From: Ruegeria sp. HKCCD4315
GTDB lineage: Bacteria > Pseudomonadota > Alphaproteobacteria > Rhodobacterales > Rhodobacteraceae
Length of the DNA: 64,000 nt
Direction: 5' to 3'
NCBI RefSeq assembly: GCF_013112245.1
Contig: NZ_WVRN01000001.1
Coordinates: 351,001-415,000, forward strand
The first letter of the stretch is position 1; each line of letters starts with the position of its first letter. Position numbers and translations under genes: made by a program. This document shows positions 54,971 to 63,618 of the stretch, piece by piece. Under the pieces are notes generated by a model, which ran no database searches, had not been told where the DNA came from, and saw nothing but the letters and a program-made list of their open reading frames with translations.

Positions 54971-55617
54971 ATGTTGCGTTATTTATATGCCGATGAGTTG
55001 CACAGATTTCCAACTCTGGCAGAGGGGATGTTCAAGGATCGAGCGGATCAGTTCAAAACCCGGCTGGGGTGGGATGTCCATGTCAATGAACAGGGGAAGA
55101 GCGGGATGAGTATGACGCACTCAACCCGCTTTATGTCATCTGGGAAGAGCCAGACGGCAGTCATGGCGGGTCGATGCGGGTGTTGCCCACAACGGGTCGG
55201 GTGATGATCAACGAGGTTTTCGGGGATCTCAACGGCGGCAAACCCATTTGCAGCCCGTTGATCTGGGAAGTGACACGGTTCTGCCTGTCACGCAACGCAG
55301 GCCCGCATACGGTCGGGGCCATTATGCTGAGCGGCGGCGAAATGATGGAAGGGTTTGGCCTGACTCACATCGCCGGTGTGTTTGATGCGCGTATGATCCG
55401 TATCTATCGTCTGATCGGCTCATCGCCCGAGGTTCTGGGCACTCAGGGCAGTGGGCAGGATCGGATCTCGGTCGGGTTGTGGCCTTATTCTGCGGATGAT
55501 TGCAACCGCGTCGCGAAACGTGCTGGCGTCCCGCGCGAACTGTCGCGCCTGTGGTTCAACACAGCGCTTTGGACCCAAAAAACAGCACCGGTTTGCCTTG
55601 TCCGCATAAGCAGTTGA
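54971..55617 (+). pseudogene. LuxI-type acyl-homoserine lactone synthase, frameshifted
   Basis: N-terminus MLRYLYADELHRFPTLAEGM, then DRADQFKTRLGWDVHVNEQG in the first frame; at the G-run 55093-55096 the coding moves to the other frame, which reads EERDEYDALNPLYVIWEEPD, then GSMRVLPTTGRVMINEVF and WEVTRFCLSRNAG to the stop at 55617. All LuxI residues (Arg, Phe, Trp, then Glu-Asp-Asp, then Arg, Glu, Arg) occur when the two frames are joined; the full protein would be 215 residues, normal for LuxI. One missing G (GGGG for GGGGG) explains it. Either a real mutation or a sequencing error. GGACGACAAGG upstream. Confidence 0.88.
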
Positions 55618-55669
55618 AAACGCCATTCCGCATCTGGTGATGGTCGGCGCGGCCCTGTAGGGTCGCGCC

Positions 55670-57202
55670 ATGTCTTTGCAATATGTAACCTTCTCGGATG
55701 ATCAGGCCGCCGCATTTGACAGCATCGCCGAGATGCTGAGATCAGCAGGTGTCGATCTGGAAGATGACGCCCTTCTCAAACTGCCGGGGGCGGGGAAATC
55801 GGGCGTAATGGCCGTGATCGGCAAGGCTGGCTCTGGTAAAACCCTGCTGTTGGCTGAACTGTATAAGGCGCTGGCAGAGACCGGGGTACAGGTCGTGTCC
55901 GGCGACTATGAAAGTCGCAAGTCCAGGGACAAGCGTAGCCTTGCTATCCTGGCCCCCACCAACAAGGCCGCAAGTGTTCTGCGTCTGCGCGGCGTGCCCG
56001 CCACCACAATTCACCGCATTCTCTACACGCCTGTGTACGACCCGGAATACGAGCGCATCGCTGAATGGCTGGCGGGCAACGATGAACGACCCGAGATTGA
56101 AGGACTGACTGATGAAGCCCTGGATCGGGCTGCGGCGTTTTACGAAAACAACAAGTCCATGCCTGGGGCACTGGCTGCTGCCGGATTGCGGGGATCGGAT
56201 TTCATCACGGGGTGGAAACGGCGCGACGAACCTTTGGACATCGGGTTTGTCGATGAAGCGTCGATGCTGGACGACCGTCAATTCGAGGATCTGAAAGAGA
56301 TTTTTCCAACCCTTTTGTTATTCGGTGATCCGGCACAGCTGGCACCGGTAAATCAATCGGGCAGCATGGTTTTTGAGTCCTTGCCCGAACCCAGAAAACT
56401 GACGCTTCAACGCGTTCACAGACAGGATGCAGACAACCCAATCCTCGATCTGGCCCATGCTCTGGCTGACCCGGCGATGGGGTTTGAAGACTTCGAGCGT
56501 TTGGTCGAAGAGACGGCGCGCCGTGACGACAGGGTGGTCTGGGGGCAGCGGGTCGAGGTCGACCTGATGGCGCGCAGCCCGGTTTTGGTTTGGCGCAACG
56601 CGACACGCATTCGACTTATTCAGGCGTTCAGGAACGTCCATGGCGCACCAGAGACCGAGCTTCTGGAAGGGGAACCGCTGATTTGCGACGGGATTGAGCT
56701 GCCTTTGAAACATCGCAAAAAACGTCTGGATCTTGAAGCGCGTGGGCTGATCAAGGGGGCTCAGGTGGTGTACCTGGGGCCGGGGCGAAAGCCGGGATTC
56801 TCGCGGCTGCATGTGATGGGTGCCGAAGACCCTCAGGTCAGCGCGGCATCGATTGTGCAGATCGAGAAGCCGGATGAGGAAGAACCGTTCATTCCCTTTG
56901 CGGCGCGTATGGGCGCAACGTTCCTGCACGGTGCGGCAGTGACGATACATAAGGCGCAAGGTTCTCAGTGGGACACGGTTCAGGTTTTTGCACCGGACAT
57001 TTATGCCGCAGCCCGGATGGGCCGGACCGAGGCAGGACAACCCTTGTGGAAACGTTTGGCTTATGTGGCGATTACGCGTGCGCAAGAACGTCTGATCTGG
57101 GTCGTCCGCAACCGATTGTCGAAGCCAACTTACCCGCTGCGAGTGGACGACCTGCGGGCTGTCCCGGCGGCGTCACTGACATTGGAGGCGGAAGAGACAT
57201 GA
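55670..57202 (+). CDS. RecD-like ATP-dependent DNA helicase
   Basis: 510 residues. P-loop VIGKAGSGKTLLLAELY (49-65), motif Ia LAPTNKAASVLRLRG, DEAH-like FVDEASMLDD (about 188-197), motif III LFGDPAQLAPV, and late motif GAAVTIHKAQGSQWDTVQV and LAYVAITRAQERLIW (superfamily I motifs V and VI). Family: exodeoxyribonuclease V subunit alpha-like stand-alone helicase. It acts in DNA repair or replication; no recB or recC nearby. The stop overlaps the SDR start (ATGA-type overlap, 57199-57202). Confidence 0.92.
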   Translation: MSLQYVTFSDDQAAAFDSIAEMLRSAGVDLEDDALLKLPGAGKSGVMAVIGKAGSGKTLLLAELYKALAETGVQVVSGDYESRKSRDKRSLAILAPTNKAASVLRLRGVPATTIHRILYTPVYDPEYERIAEWLAGNDERPEIEGLTDEALDRAAAFYENNKSMPGALAAAGLRGSDFITGWKRRDEPLDIGFVDEASMLDDRQFEDLKEIFPTLLLFGDPAQLAPVNQSGSMVFESLPEPRKLTLQRVHRQDADNPILDLAHALADPAMGFEDFERLVEETARRDDRVVWGQRVEVDLMARSPVLVWRNATRIRLIQAFRNVHGAPETELLEGEPLICDGIELPLKHRKKRLDLEARGLIKGAQVVYLGPGRKPGFSRLHVMGAEDPQVSAASIVQIEKPDEEEPFIPFAARMGATFLHGAAVTIHKAQGSQWDTVQVFAPDIYAAARMGRTEAGQPLWKRLAYVAITRAQERLIWVVRNRLSKPTYPLRVDDLRAVPAASLTLEAEET

Positions 57203-57927
57203 CATCCATTATTGTTACCGGCGCAAGCTCTGGTATAGGACTGGCCACAGCGGAACTGTTCCTGGCCCAGGGGTGGACCGTCGGTGTGTTGGCACGCAGT
57301 GCGGATAAGCTGAATGCCCTGGCACAAAAGCACGGCAACTCCGTTGCGCTGCCTGCGGACGTAACAGACCCTGAGGCAGTGAAGACTGCGTTCCGAAAGT
57401 TTACGGACGAGGTTGGGCGTCTGGATGTCTTGTTCAACAACGCAGGCATCTTTGCACCGGGCGGTACTATCGACGAAATTGCGCTGGAGGATTGGTATCA
57501 AAGCGTCAACGTCAACCTGAACGGCATGTTCCTGTGCGCACGCGAAGCCTTTGGGATCATGCGGCATCAGGACCCTCAGGGCGGACGCATCATCAATAAC
57601 GGCTCGATTGCTGCACATGTTCCACGTCCGAACTCTGTGCATTATTCGGCGACCAAACATGCAATTACCGGGCTGACCCGCAGCCTGTCTCTGGATGGGC
57701 GGTGCTTTGGAATAGCCTGCGGGCAGATCGATATCGGGAACGCCCGGACACAGATGGTTCAGGGGCTGGTGGACGCGGCGCAGGCAGCGGGGGAAACGCC
57801 TGACCCGACCATGGCCGTTGAAGACGCGGCGCGATCTGTTCTGCATATGGCAACCCTGCCGCCTGAGGCGAATGTTCAGTTCATGACCGTCATGGCGACG
57901 ACCATGCCCTATATCGGCAGGGGATAA
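57199..57927 (+). CDS. short-chain dehydrogenase/reductase
   Basis: 242 residues. NAD(P) motif TGASSGIGLATAELF (7-21), NNAG (NNAGIFAPGG), Ser in NGSIAAHVPR and the YSATKHAIT catalytic Tyr-Lys. Classical SDR; substrate unknown. It overlaps the helicase stop by four bases. Followed 3 bases later by the convergent TIGR02186 gene. Confidence 0.92.
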   Translation: MTSIIVTGASSGIGLATAELFLAQGWTVGVLARSADKLNALAQKHGNSVALPADVTDPEAVKTAFRKFTDEVGRLDVLFNNAGIFAPGGTIDEIALEDWYQSVNVNLNGMFLCAREAFGIMRHQDPQGGRIINNGSIAAHVPRPNSVHYSATKHAITGLTRSLSLDGRCFGIACGQIDIGNARTQMVQGLVDAAQAAGETPDPTMAVEDAARSVLHMATLPPEANVQFMTVMATTMPYIGRG

Positions 57928-57930
57928 CCG

Positions 57931-58698
57931 TCACTTGTCGCGCAACAGACGGAATGCCGTCGAAGCACCCCAGCCAGCAGCAATTGCGATGACCAGAGAC
58001 ATCAGACCGTACCAAACAGGTTGCTGACGCGACATGTTGTACAGGAACCGTTCCAGGCCAACTTTGCGGACATCGATGGTTGTTTCGTACTGCGAAACCA
58101 CCTCGCCACCGCGCGTCAGGAAGATACGGGCGGCATAATCCCCCTCTGTCAGGTCGGCAGGCATGTCGATTGAGGTGCGGAACAGTGTTTGTTCGTCCAC
58201 GGCGACCGTGTCTTCGCGGATGGAATACAAGTCTTCTTCCTCGCGAATGCGAACTACCGCGTCTGCGAAATCCTGCGCGCCGCGGATATGCATCGCGGCA
58301 CCAACGGACCGGATCGCACGTTCTATCGAAATACGATAACGAAGATCTTCGGTGTCAGTCAGAATGTCATCCAACGGCCCGCTGGTTGCGACCGCGTAAA
58401 AGCTGGGCGCAAGATCGACGAGAACACTGTCGGTGTTGACCCAGATCCCCAGCTTCCGTTCTTTGCGGCGTACCGTGACAGGCTCGGACGGACCAGCGAC
58501 CGCAACGATGACCTCGACCGGTGGGCCGGATGGAATCGGGGTTTCCCGTTTGATGGCCCCGAAAATGAGAAGCTCTGAGCCGTCAAAGGTCGCTGTAATC
58601 GCAACGCGATCCTGGCTAAGACCAAGGACAACCTGTTCTTCCGCAGCAAACGCGGGCAGGCACAAAAGACAAAAGACGGCAATGAGTGATCGCAGCAT
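57931..58698 (-). CDS. TIGR02186 family membrane protein
   Basis: 255 residues. Signal peptide MLRSLIAVFCLLCLPAFAAEE, a long periplasmic domain including LGLSQDRVAITATFDGSELLIFGAI, and a C-terminal membrane segment (WYGLMSLVIAIAAGWGAS). This is the alphaproteobacterial TIGR02186 family. It is coupled to the TauE gene (2 bases apart), so I infer it works with that permease. Confidence 0.88.
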   Translation of the reverse strand: MLRSLIAVFCLLCLPAFAAEEQVVLGLSQDRVAITATFDGSELLIFGAIKRETPIPSGPPVEVIVAVAGPSEPVTVRRKERKLGIWVNTDSVLVDLAPSFYAVATSGPLDDILTDTEDLRYRISIERAIRSVGAAMHIRGAQDFADAVVRIREEEDLYSIREDTVAVDEQTLFRTSIDMPADLTEGDYAARIFLTRGGEVVSQYETTIDVRKVGLERFLYNMSRQQPVWYGLMSLVIAIAAGWGASTAFRLLRDK

Positions 58699-58700
58699 CT

Positions 58701-59621
58701 TCAGTGTCCTCCGCCAGTTCCAAGCGAATAAAGCTCGGCAGGTTCAAGAAGCAGATCAAGCGCAAGCTTGCCGCACACCGCCAGAACCAAAGCAGCCAGC
58801 AAAACGCGCAGTTGCTCTGCCGGCATACGCGCGCCAATCACAGTACCGATCTGCGCGCCAATCACACCGCCAACCAGCAGCAGAACCGCCAGAACAATGT
58901 CCACCGTATAGTTCGTGGTGGCGTGCAGCATCGTGGTGAAGGCCGTCACAAAGATGATTTGAAACAGCGATGTGCCGACAACAACCTTTGTGGGCATGCC
59001 CAACAGGTAAATCATGGCGGGAACCATGATAAAGCCGCCGCCGACACCCATGATTGCAGACAAAACCCCGACGCAAAGCCCAACCAAAACGGGTGGAATG
59101 ACCGAGATATAAAGACCAGATGTGCGGAATCGCATTTTGAAGGGCAGGGCATGAATCCAGCCCCGTTGACGGCGTTTCGCGGCAACAGCTCCGCCTCTTT
59201 TTGCCTTTCGCAGCGCCCTGAGGCTTTCGACGAACATCAGGCTGCCGATGACGCCAAGGAAAACGACGTAACACAGTTTGACCAGCAGATCGACCTGACC
59301 CAGGCTTTTGAGATAGTTGAAGACAACCACACCCAAAGCGGCTCCGATCAGGCCCCCGACAAGCAACACAGTCCCCATCTTTAGGTCTACGGTTTTTCGT
59401 CGGAAATGGGCCAACACGCCGGAAAAGGACGAAGCAACAATCTGATTGGCCTCGGTCGCAACGGCCACCGCTGGTGGAATGCCGATGAAGAACAGCAGCG
59501 GCGTCATAAGAAAACCGCCGCCGACCCCGAACATTCCGGACAAAACGCCAACCATTCCACCCAAACCAAGCAGGAGGAATGCATTCACCGATACTTCGGC
59601 TATGGGCAGGTAAATGTACAT
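58701..59621 (-). CDS. TauE/SafE family permease (TIGR02186-linked)
   Basis: 306 residues with eight to nine hydrophobic segments. Two inverted-repeat motifs: LSGMFGVGGGFLMTPLL (about 28-44) and LSAIMGVGGGFIMVPAM (about 198-214). Exports sulfite or sulfonates in this family; pairing with TIGR02186 is common in alphaproteobacteria. The start MYIYLPIAEVSVNAF resembles the small remnant at 59712-59846. A one-mismatch copy of the EMC motif lies 28 bases upstream. Confidence 0.9.
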   Translation of the reverse strand: MYIYLPIAEVSVNAFLLLGLGGMVGVLSGMFGVGGGFLMTPLLFFIGIPPAVAVATEANQIVASSFSGVLAHFRRKTVDLKMGTVLLVGGLIGAALGVVVFNYLKSLGQVDLLVKLCYVVFLGVIGSLMFVESLRALRKAKRGGAVAAKRRQRGWIHALPFKMRFRTSGLYISVIPPVLVGLCVGVLSAIMGVGGGFIMVPAMIYLLGMPTKVVVGTSLFQIIFVTAFTTMLHATTNYTVDIVLAVLLLVGGVIGAQIGTVIGARMPAEQLRVLLAALVLAVCGKLALDLLLEPAELYSLGTGGGH

Positions 59622-59711
59622 AATACCGTCACTTTGTGTTTTGCGTCGCTGCGCTGCCGCATGCAGTCCATTGGTAAGCCATTGATGCAGTTTTTTGCAT
59701 GTATATCATTG

Positions 59712-59846
59712 TCACATGCCTCCCGGCTCGATGAGCCCAAAGATGTCTTCTGATTGCAAAACGAGATCAGCTTCGATTTTGAAGGCACCGCCCAACGTTA
59801 GGGAAGCGCTGACAGAAACTTTGGCTATGGGCAGATAGACTTGCAT
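59712..59846 (-). pseudogene. remnant resembling the N-terminus of the TauE gene
   Basis: A 44-codon ORF begins QVYLPIAKVSVSASLTLGGA, near the YIYLPIAEVSVNAFLLLGLGG of the TauE gene 90 bases away; the DNA also matches well over CTGCCCATAGCC. After about 18 residues the match stops (FKIEADLVLQSEDIFG follows). It looks like a duplicated and decayed 5' end. Within the 315-base gap 59622-59936 this and a hairpin (59864-59893) are all I see. Confidence 0.5.
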
Positions 59847-59863
59847 ACCCCCTTAGAGCGGGT

Positions 59864-59893
59864 GCGGCATGCAAAATCAACTCTGCATGCCGC
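59864..59893. terminator. hairpin after the ABC operon
   Basis: GCGGCATGCA (59864-59873), 10-base loop, TGCATGCCGC (59884-59893), perfect 10-pair stem, 44 bases after the last gene of the ABC operon. It lacks a T-run, so it may be a weak terminator. Confidence 0.5.
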
Positions 59894-59936
59894 TCTGCAG
59901 CGAACAGGACCCAGAATTGATCCTGAACTGGACTTA

Positions 59937-60908
59937 TCAGCGTTCCTTTACGTACGGTTCGCCACCGGCACGTGGGGGAACGGCTTTGCCGACAAACCCG
60001 GCCAGAATCACAACTGTCAGGATGTAGGGCAGGGCGTCCATCACCTGTACCGGGATCACAATTCCGCCCAGGTCGATATTCTGGAATCGCAGGGCAACGG
60101 CTTGCAACAGGCCAAACAGCAGACAGGCCCACATGGCATGCCAGGGGCGCCATTTCGCAAAGATGAGCGCCGCCAGTGCGATGAACCCGCGCCCGGCTGT
60201 CATTTCCTTGACGAACCCGGCCTGCAATGCGGTGGCCAGATAAGCACCTGCAATGCCGCACAAAACGCCACAGATCGCGACTGCCGCGAAGCGCAGGCCA
60301 ACGACGGATACGCCCGCTGTATCAACCGCCGCCGGGTTTTCACCCACTGCCCGCAATCGCAGGCCAAAGCGGGTGCGATACAGAACCCACCATGTCGCCG
60401 GAACCATCAGAAACGCCACATAGACCAGGATCGAGTGACCCGAGAGCAATTCGGAATAAATCGGGCCGATAATCGGCACACCGCTGATTGCTTCCGCAAA
60501 TGGGAAATTGATGGGCTCAAATCGCCCACCTCCAAACAGGGACGGTGTCCGCCCGCCTTGCTGGAACCAGCTTTGGGCGACCAGTACGGTCAAACCCGAA
60601 GCGAGAAAGTTGATCGCCACGCCCGAGATAAGCTGATTACCTCGGAATGTAATTGACGCCAGCCCGTGGAGCCCCGACAGCAACAATGAAGCTGCAATGC
60701 CCGCCAGCAAGCCCAACCAAACTGAACCGGTAACAGCCGCAATGGCTGCGGAAAAGAACGCCGCTATCAGCATTTTGCCTTCGAGGCCAATGTCAAAGAT
60801 ACCCGCACGTTCCGAATAGAGACCGGCCAGACAGGCCAGCAGCAGCGGGGTGGACAGGCGGATGGTCGAATCCAGGACCTGGATGAGGGTAACGAAGAAT
60901 TCCATCAC
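59937..60908 (-). CDS. ABC transporter permease, BMP/nucleoside type
   Basis: 323 residues, eight to ten membrane segments, family hallmarks RLSTPLLLACLAGLYSERAGIFDIGLEGKM, FRGNQLISGVAINFLASGL and MTAGRGFIALAALIFAKWRPWHAM. BmpC/NupQ-like inner membrane permease, partner of the other permease gene; overlaps it by four bases (ATGA). Part of a BMP-type ABC importer, most often for nucleosides. Confidence 0.9.
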   Translation of the reverse strand: MMEFFVTLIQVLDSTIRLSTPLLLACLAGLYSERAGIFDIGLEGKMLIAAFFSAAIAAVTGSVWLGLLAGIAASLLLSGLHGLASITFRGNQLISGVAINFLASGLTVLVAQSWFQQGGRTPSLFGGGRFEPINFPFAEAISGVPIIGPIYSELLSGHSILVYVAFLMVPATWWVLYRTRFGLRLRAVGENPAAVDTAGVSVVGLRFAAVAICGVLCGIAGAYLATALQAGFVKEMTAGRGFIALAALIFAKWRPWHAMWACLLFGLLQAVALRFQNIDLGGIVIPVQVMDALPYILTVVILAGFVGKAVPPRAGGEPYVKER

Positions 60909-61999
60909 TCAGCCCTCTTCCGCATACCAAGGAACAGTTTTTCAAGCGGCATTCGCACCATGTTGTCCAACGCCCCGGTGAACAGAATGACCAACGCTTG
61001 AATAACAACGATCAGCTCACGTGGGATCGAGGCCCACAAAGCCAGTTCTGCCCCGCCCTGATAGAGGAAGCCAAACAGTAAGGCGGCTAGAAAAACGCCA
61101 AACGGGTGGGATCGGCCCATCAGCGCGACGGCGATTCCGATAAAGCCCGCGCCTTCGGTCGAGTTCAGAACCAGCCGCTCGGCCTCGCCCATCACGTTGT
61201 TGATGGCCATCAAACCTGCCAGCGCGCCCGAAATGAGCATGGCTATGATGGTGATCCGCACGGGTGAAATACCAGCGTAAACCGCCCCGGTTTCCGAGTG
61301 GCCATAGGCGCGGATTTCGTACCCCAGGCGGGTCCGCCAGATCAGTGCCCAGACAACGACACAGGCCAGCAGCGCGATGAAGAACGTGATGTTCGCCGGA
61401 GCCCCGCGGAACACCACATTCTCAGCGGTTGAGAACATCGACTGGAAGGTCGGCAGGTGAACGGTTTCGGGGAATCGTGCGGTGGCTGGGTCCTGCGATC
61501 CTTGCGGGCGCATGATGTTGACCAGCATGTAGTTCAGGAACGCGGCTGCGATAAAGTTGAACATGATCGTGGTGATCACGATGTGGCTGCCGCGTTTGGC
61601 TTGCAAATAGGCCGGAATGGCGGCCCAAAATGCGCCGAACAGCATTGATGCGGCGCAGGCCGCAAGCAAGGCAACGCTCCAATGGGGCCAGTCGACATAA
61701 AGGCAGACCATGGCGACGCCAAGCCCGCCCAGCATCGCCTGACCTTCGCCGCCGATGTTAAAGAGGCGCGCATGAAACGCCACGGCAACCGCAAGCCCGG
61801 TGAACATGAAATTTGTCGCATAGTAGAGCGTGTAGCCCCAGCCATAGGTCGACCCCAGCGCGCCGGTCACCATAAGCTGAACCGCTTCGATTGGGTTTTC
61901 TCCGATGGCGAGGATGACCAGCGCCGACAGGATTGCGGCCAGTATCAGACTGATCAGCGGGATCAGGATGACATCGGCCCATTTGGGCATTTTTTCCAT
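60905..61999 (-). CDS. ABC transporter permease, BMP/nucleoside type
   Basis: 364 residues, family YufP/NupP-like. VALLAACAASMLFGAFWAAIPAYLQAKRGSHIVITTIM, EVRAYGHS-like YEIRAYGHSETGAVYAGI, NNVMGEAERLVLNSTEGAGFIGIAVALMGRSHP. ATG 61999 starts one base after the ATPase stop (TAACATG), with GAGAGG upstream; a further in-frame start at 62023 lies in the ATPase gene. Coupled with the ATPase and the other permease. Confidence 0.92.
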   Translation of the reverse strand: MEKMPKWADVILIPLISLILAAILSALVILAIGENPIEAVQLMVTGALGSTYGWGYTLYYATNFMFTGLAVAVAFHARLFNIGGEGQAMLGGLGVAMVCLYVDWPHWSVALLAACAASMLFGAFWAAIPAYLQAKRGSHIVITTIMFNFIAAAFLNYMLVNIMRPQGSQDPATARFPETVHLPTFQSMFSTAENVVFRGAPANITFFIALLACVVVWALIWRTRLGYEIRAYGHSETGAVYAGISPVRITIIAMLISGALAGLMAINNVMGEAERLVLNSTEGAGFIGIAVALMGRSHPFGVFLAALLFGFLYQGGAELALWASIPRELIVVIQALVILFTGALDNMVRMPLEKLFLGMRKRAE

Positions 62000-62000
62000 G

Positions 62001-63530
62001 TTACGCGGCCTCTCCCGCAACACCGGCCATCAACAGGCCCAGTTCTTTTTCATCCGTCTCATGGGGCAGTCGTTCACCCATGATGTGTCCGTCAAACATC
62101 ACCGCAATCCGGTCGGAAAGCGAAAAGATCTCTTCCAGTTCGACCGAGACCAACAGAATGGCCTTGCCCTGATCACGCAGAGCGACGATCTGCTTGTGAA
62201 TGAACTCGATCGCACCGATGTCTACGCCGCGTGTGGGTTGTCCGACCAGCAGCAGATCCGGGTTGCGCTCGATCTCGCGTGCGACAACGATCTTTTGCTG
62301 GTTGCCGCCAGAAAAGCTCTTGGCCGCCAACCATGGATCGGGCGGGCGAACGTCGAATTTTTCGATCTTGGCTTCGGTATCGGCGCGCAAGGCGGCATTG
62401 TCCATGAAGATGCCGCGTTTGTATGCCGGGTCACGATGATAGCCGAAGGCGACGTTTTCCCACGCGTGGAAATCCATAATCAAACCTTCGCGCTGCCGGT
62501 CTTCCGGCACATGTGCGATATGCTGGGCGCGGCGGGCCTGACCGTCCGATCCTGCGCCACTCAGTGCCAAAGGCTGACCATTCAATTTGATCGAACCTTG
62601 GCCCGGGCGCATACCGCCCAGAACCTCAAGCAGCTCGGATTGTCCGTTGCCAGCCACCCCGGCGATGCCGACGATTTCACCTGCGCGGACGGTCAGATCA
62701 ATGCCTTTGACCCGTTCCACTCCGGTCGAATCGAAAACGCTCAGCTTTTCAATCTCAAGAATGGGTTTACCGGGTTTGGCAGGAACTTTGTCGACCTGAA
62801 GCAGAACCTTGCGGCCTACCATCAGTTCGGCCAACTCTTCGGGGCTGGTTTCGGACGTTTTGACAGTTGCCGTCATCTGTCCCCGTCGCATGACCGAGAC
62901 GGTGTCGGTATTCTCCATGATCTCACGCAGTTTGTGCGTAATCACGATGATCGTTTTCCCCTCGGCCCGCAGGCGGTCGAGAATGCGGAACAACTGATCT
63001 GCTTCAGCCGGGGTCAGTACGCCGGTTGGTTCGTCCAGAATCAGAATCTCAGCCTTGCGATACAACGCCTTCAGAATTTCGACGCGCTGTTGCATACCGA
63101 CGCCGATCTCGTCGATGCGTTTGTCTGGGTCGACGAACAGTTCGTACTCTTCTTCCAGGTCTTTCAACTCTTTACGCGCCTTGGACAAAGACGGGGCGAG
63201 CAGCCCGCCATCTTCGGCACCCAGCACGATATTTTCCAGAACGGTAAAGTTTTCAACCAGCTTGAAATGCTGGAATACCATCCCGATGCCAGCAGCGATT
63301 GCGGCCTGGCTGTCAGGGATATCTGTCTTGGATCCGTTGATCCAGATTTCGCCTTTGTCGGCTTTGTAGAAGCCGTAGAGGATGCTCATCAGCGTGGATT
63401 TGCCCGCGCCGTTTTCACCGATGATCCCGTGTATTGTACCGGGGGCGACACTGATGGAGATGTCTTTGTTGGCCTGAACCGGCCCAAAGGCTTTGGAAAT
63501 CCCTTTGAGCTCAATGGCGGGGACGGTCAT
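62001..63530 (-). CDS. ABC transporter ATP-binding protein, two NBDs (nucleoside/BMP type)
   Basis: 509 residues with two ABC domains. NBD1: Walker [10 protein letters not shown], signature [17 protein letters not shown] ([11 protein letters not shown]), Walker [14 protein letters not shown]2: [17 protein letters not shown] (degenerate Walker A, as in this family), signature [16 protein letters not shown], Walker [13 protein letters not shown]. Typical of the NupO/YufO-type nucleoside importer ATPase. Powers uptake with the two permeases. Confidence 0.94.
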   Translation of the reverse strand: MTVPAIELKGISKAFGPVQANKDISISVAPGTIHGIIGENGAGKSTLMSILYGFYKADKGEIWINGSKTDIPDSQAAIAAGIGMVFQHFKLVENFTVLENIVLGAEDGGLLAPSLSKARKELKDLEEEYELFVDPDKRIDEIGVGMQQRVEILKALYRKAEILILDEPTGVLTPAEADQLFRILDRLRAEGKTIIVITHKLREIMENTDTVSVMRRGQMTATVKTSETSPEELAELMVGRKVLLQVDKVPAKPGKPILEIEKLSVFDSTGVERVKGIDLTVRAGEIVGIAGVAGNGQSELLEVLGGMRPGQGSIKLNGQPLALSGAGSDGQARRAQHIAHVPEDRQREGLIMDFHAWENVAFGYHRDPAYKRGIFMDNAALRADTEAKIEKFDVRPPDPWLAAKSFSGGNQQKIVVAREIERNPDLLLVGQPTRGVDIGAIEFIHKQIVALRDQGKAILLVSVELEEIFSLSDRIAVMFDGHIMGERLPHETDEKELGLLMAGVAGEAA

Positions 63531-63580
63531 GTCTTGTCCTCAATTGCCGAAAGGGCCGCACGGACGGCGCGGCAGAGTGG

Positions 63581-63610
63581 AAAACGGGGCGGAGGAAACC
63601 CCCACCCCGT
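63581..63610 (-). terminator. hairpin between BMP gene and ATPase gene
   Basis: ACGGGG-C-GGAGG (63584-63595), loop AAA, CCCCC-A-CCCCGT (63599-63610), read on the minus strand, followed by TTTT. Probably a partial terminator that lowers transport-component expression relative to the binding protein. Confidence 0.6.
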
Positions 63611-63618
63611 ATGTATTT

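Noticed and set aside
55093..55099. Programmed -1 frameshift in luxI
   Set aside because: The G-run followed by AAG does not form an X-XXY-YYZ slippery site with good re-pairing of the second tRNA, and LuxI proteins are not known to use frameshifting. A one-base deletion is simpler.
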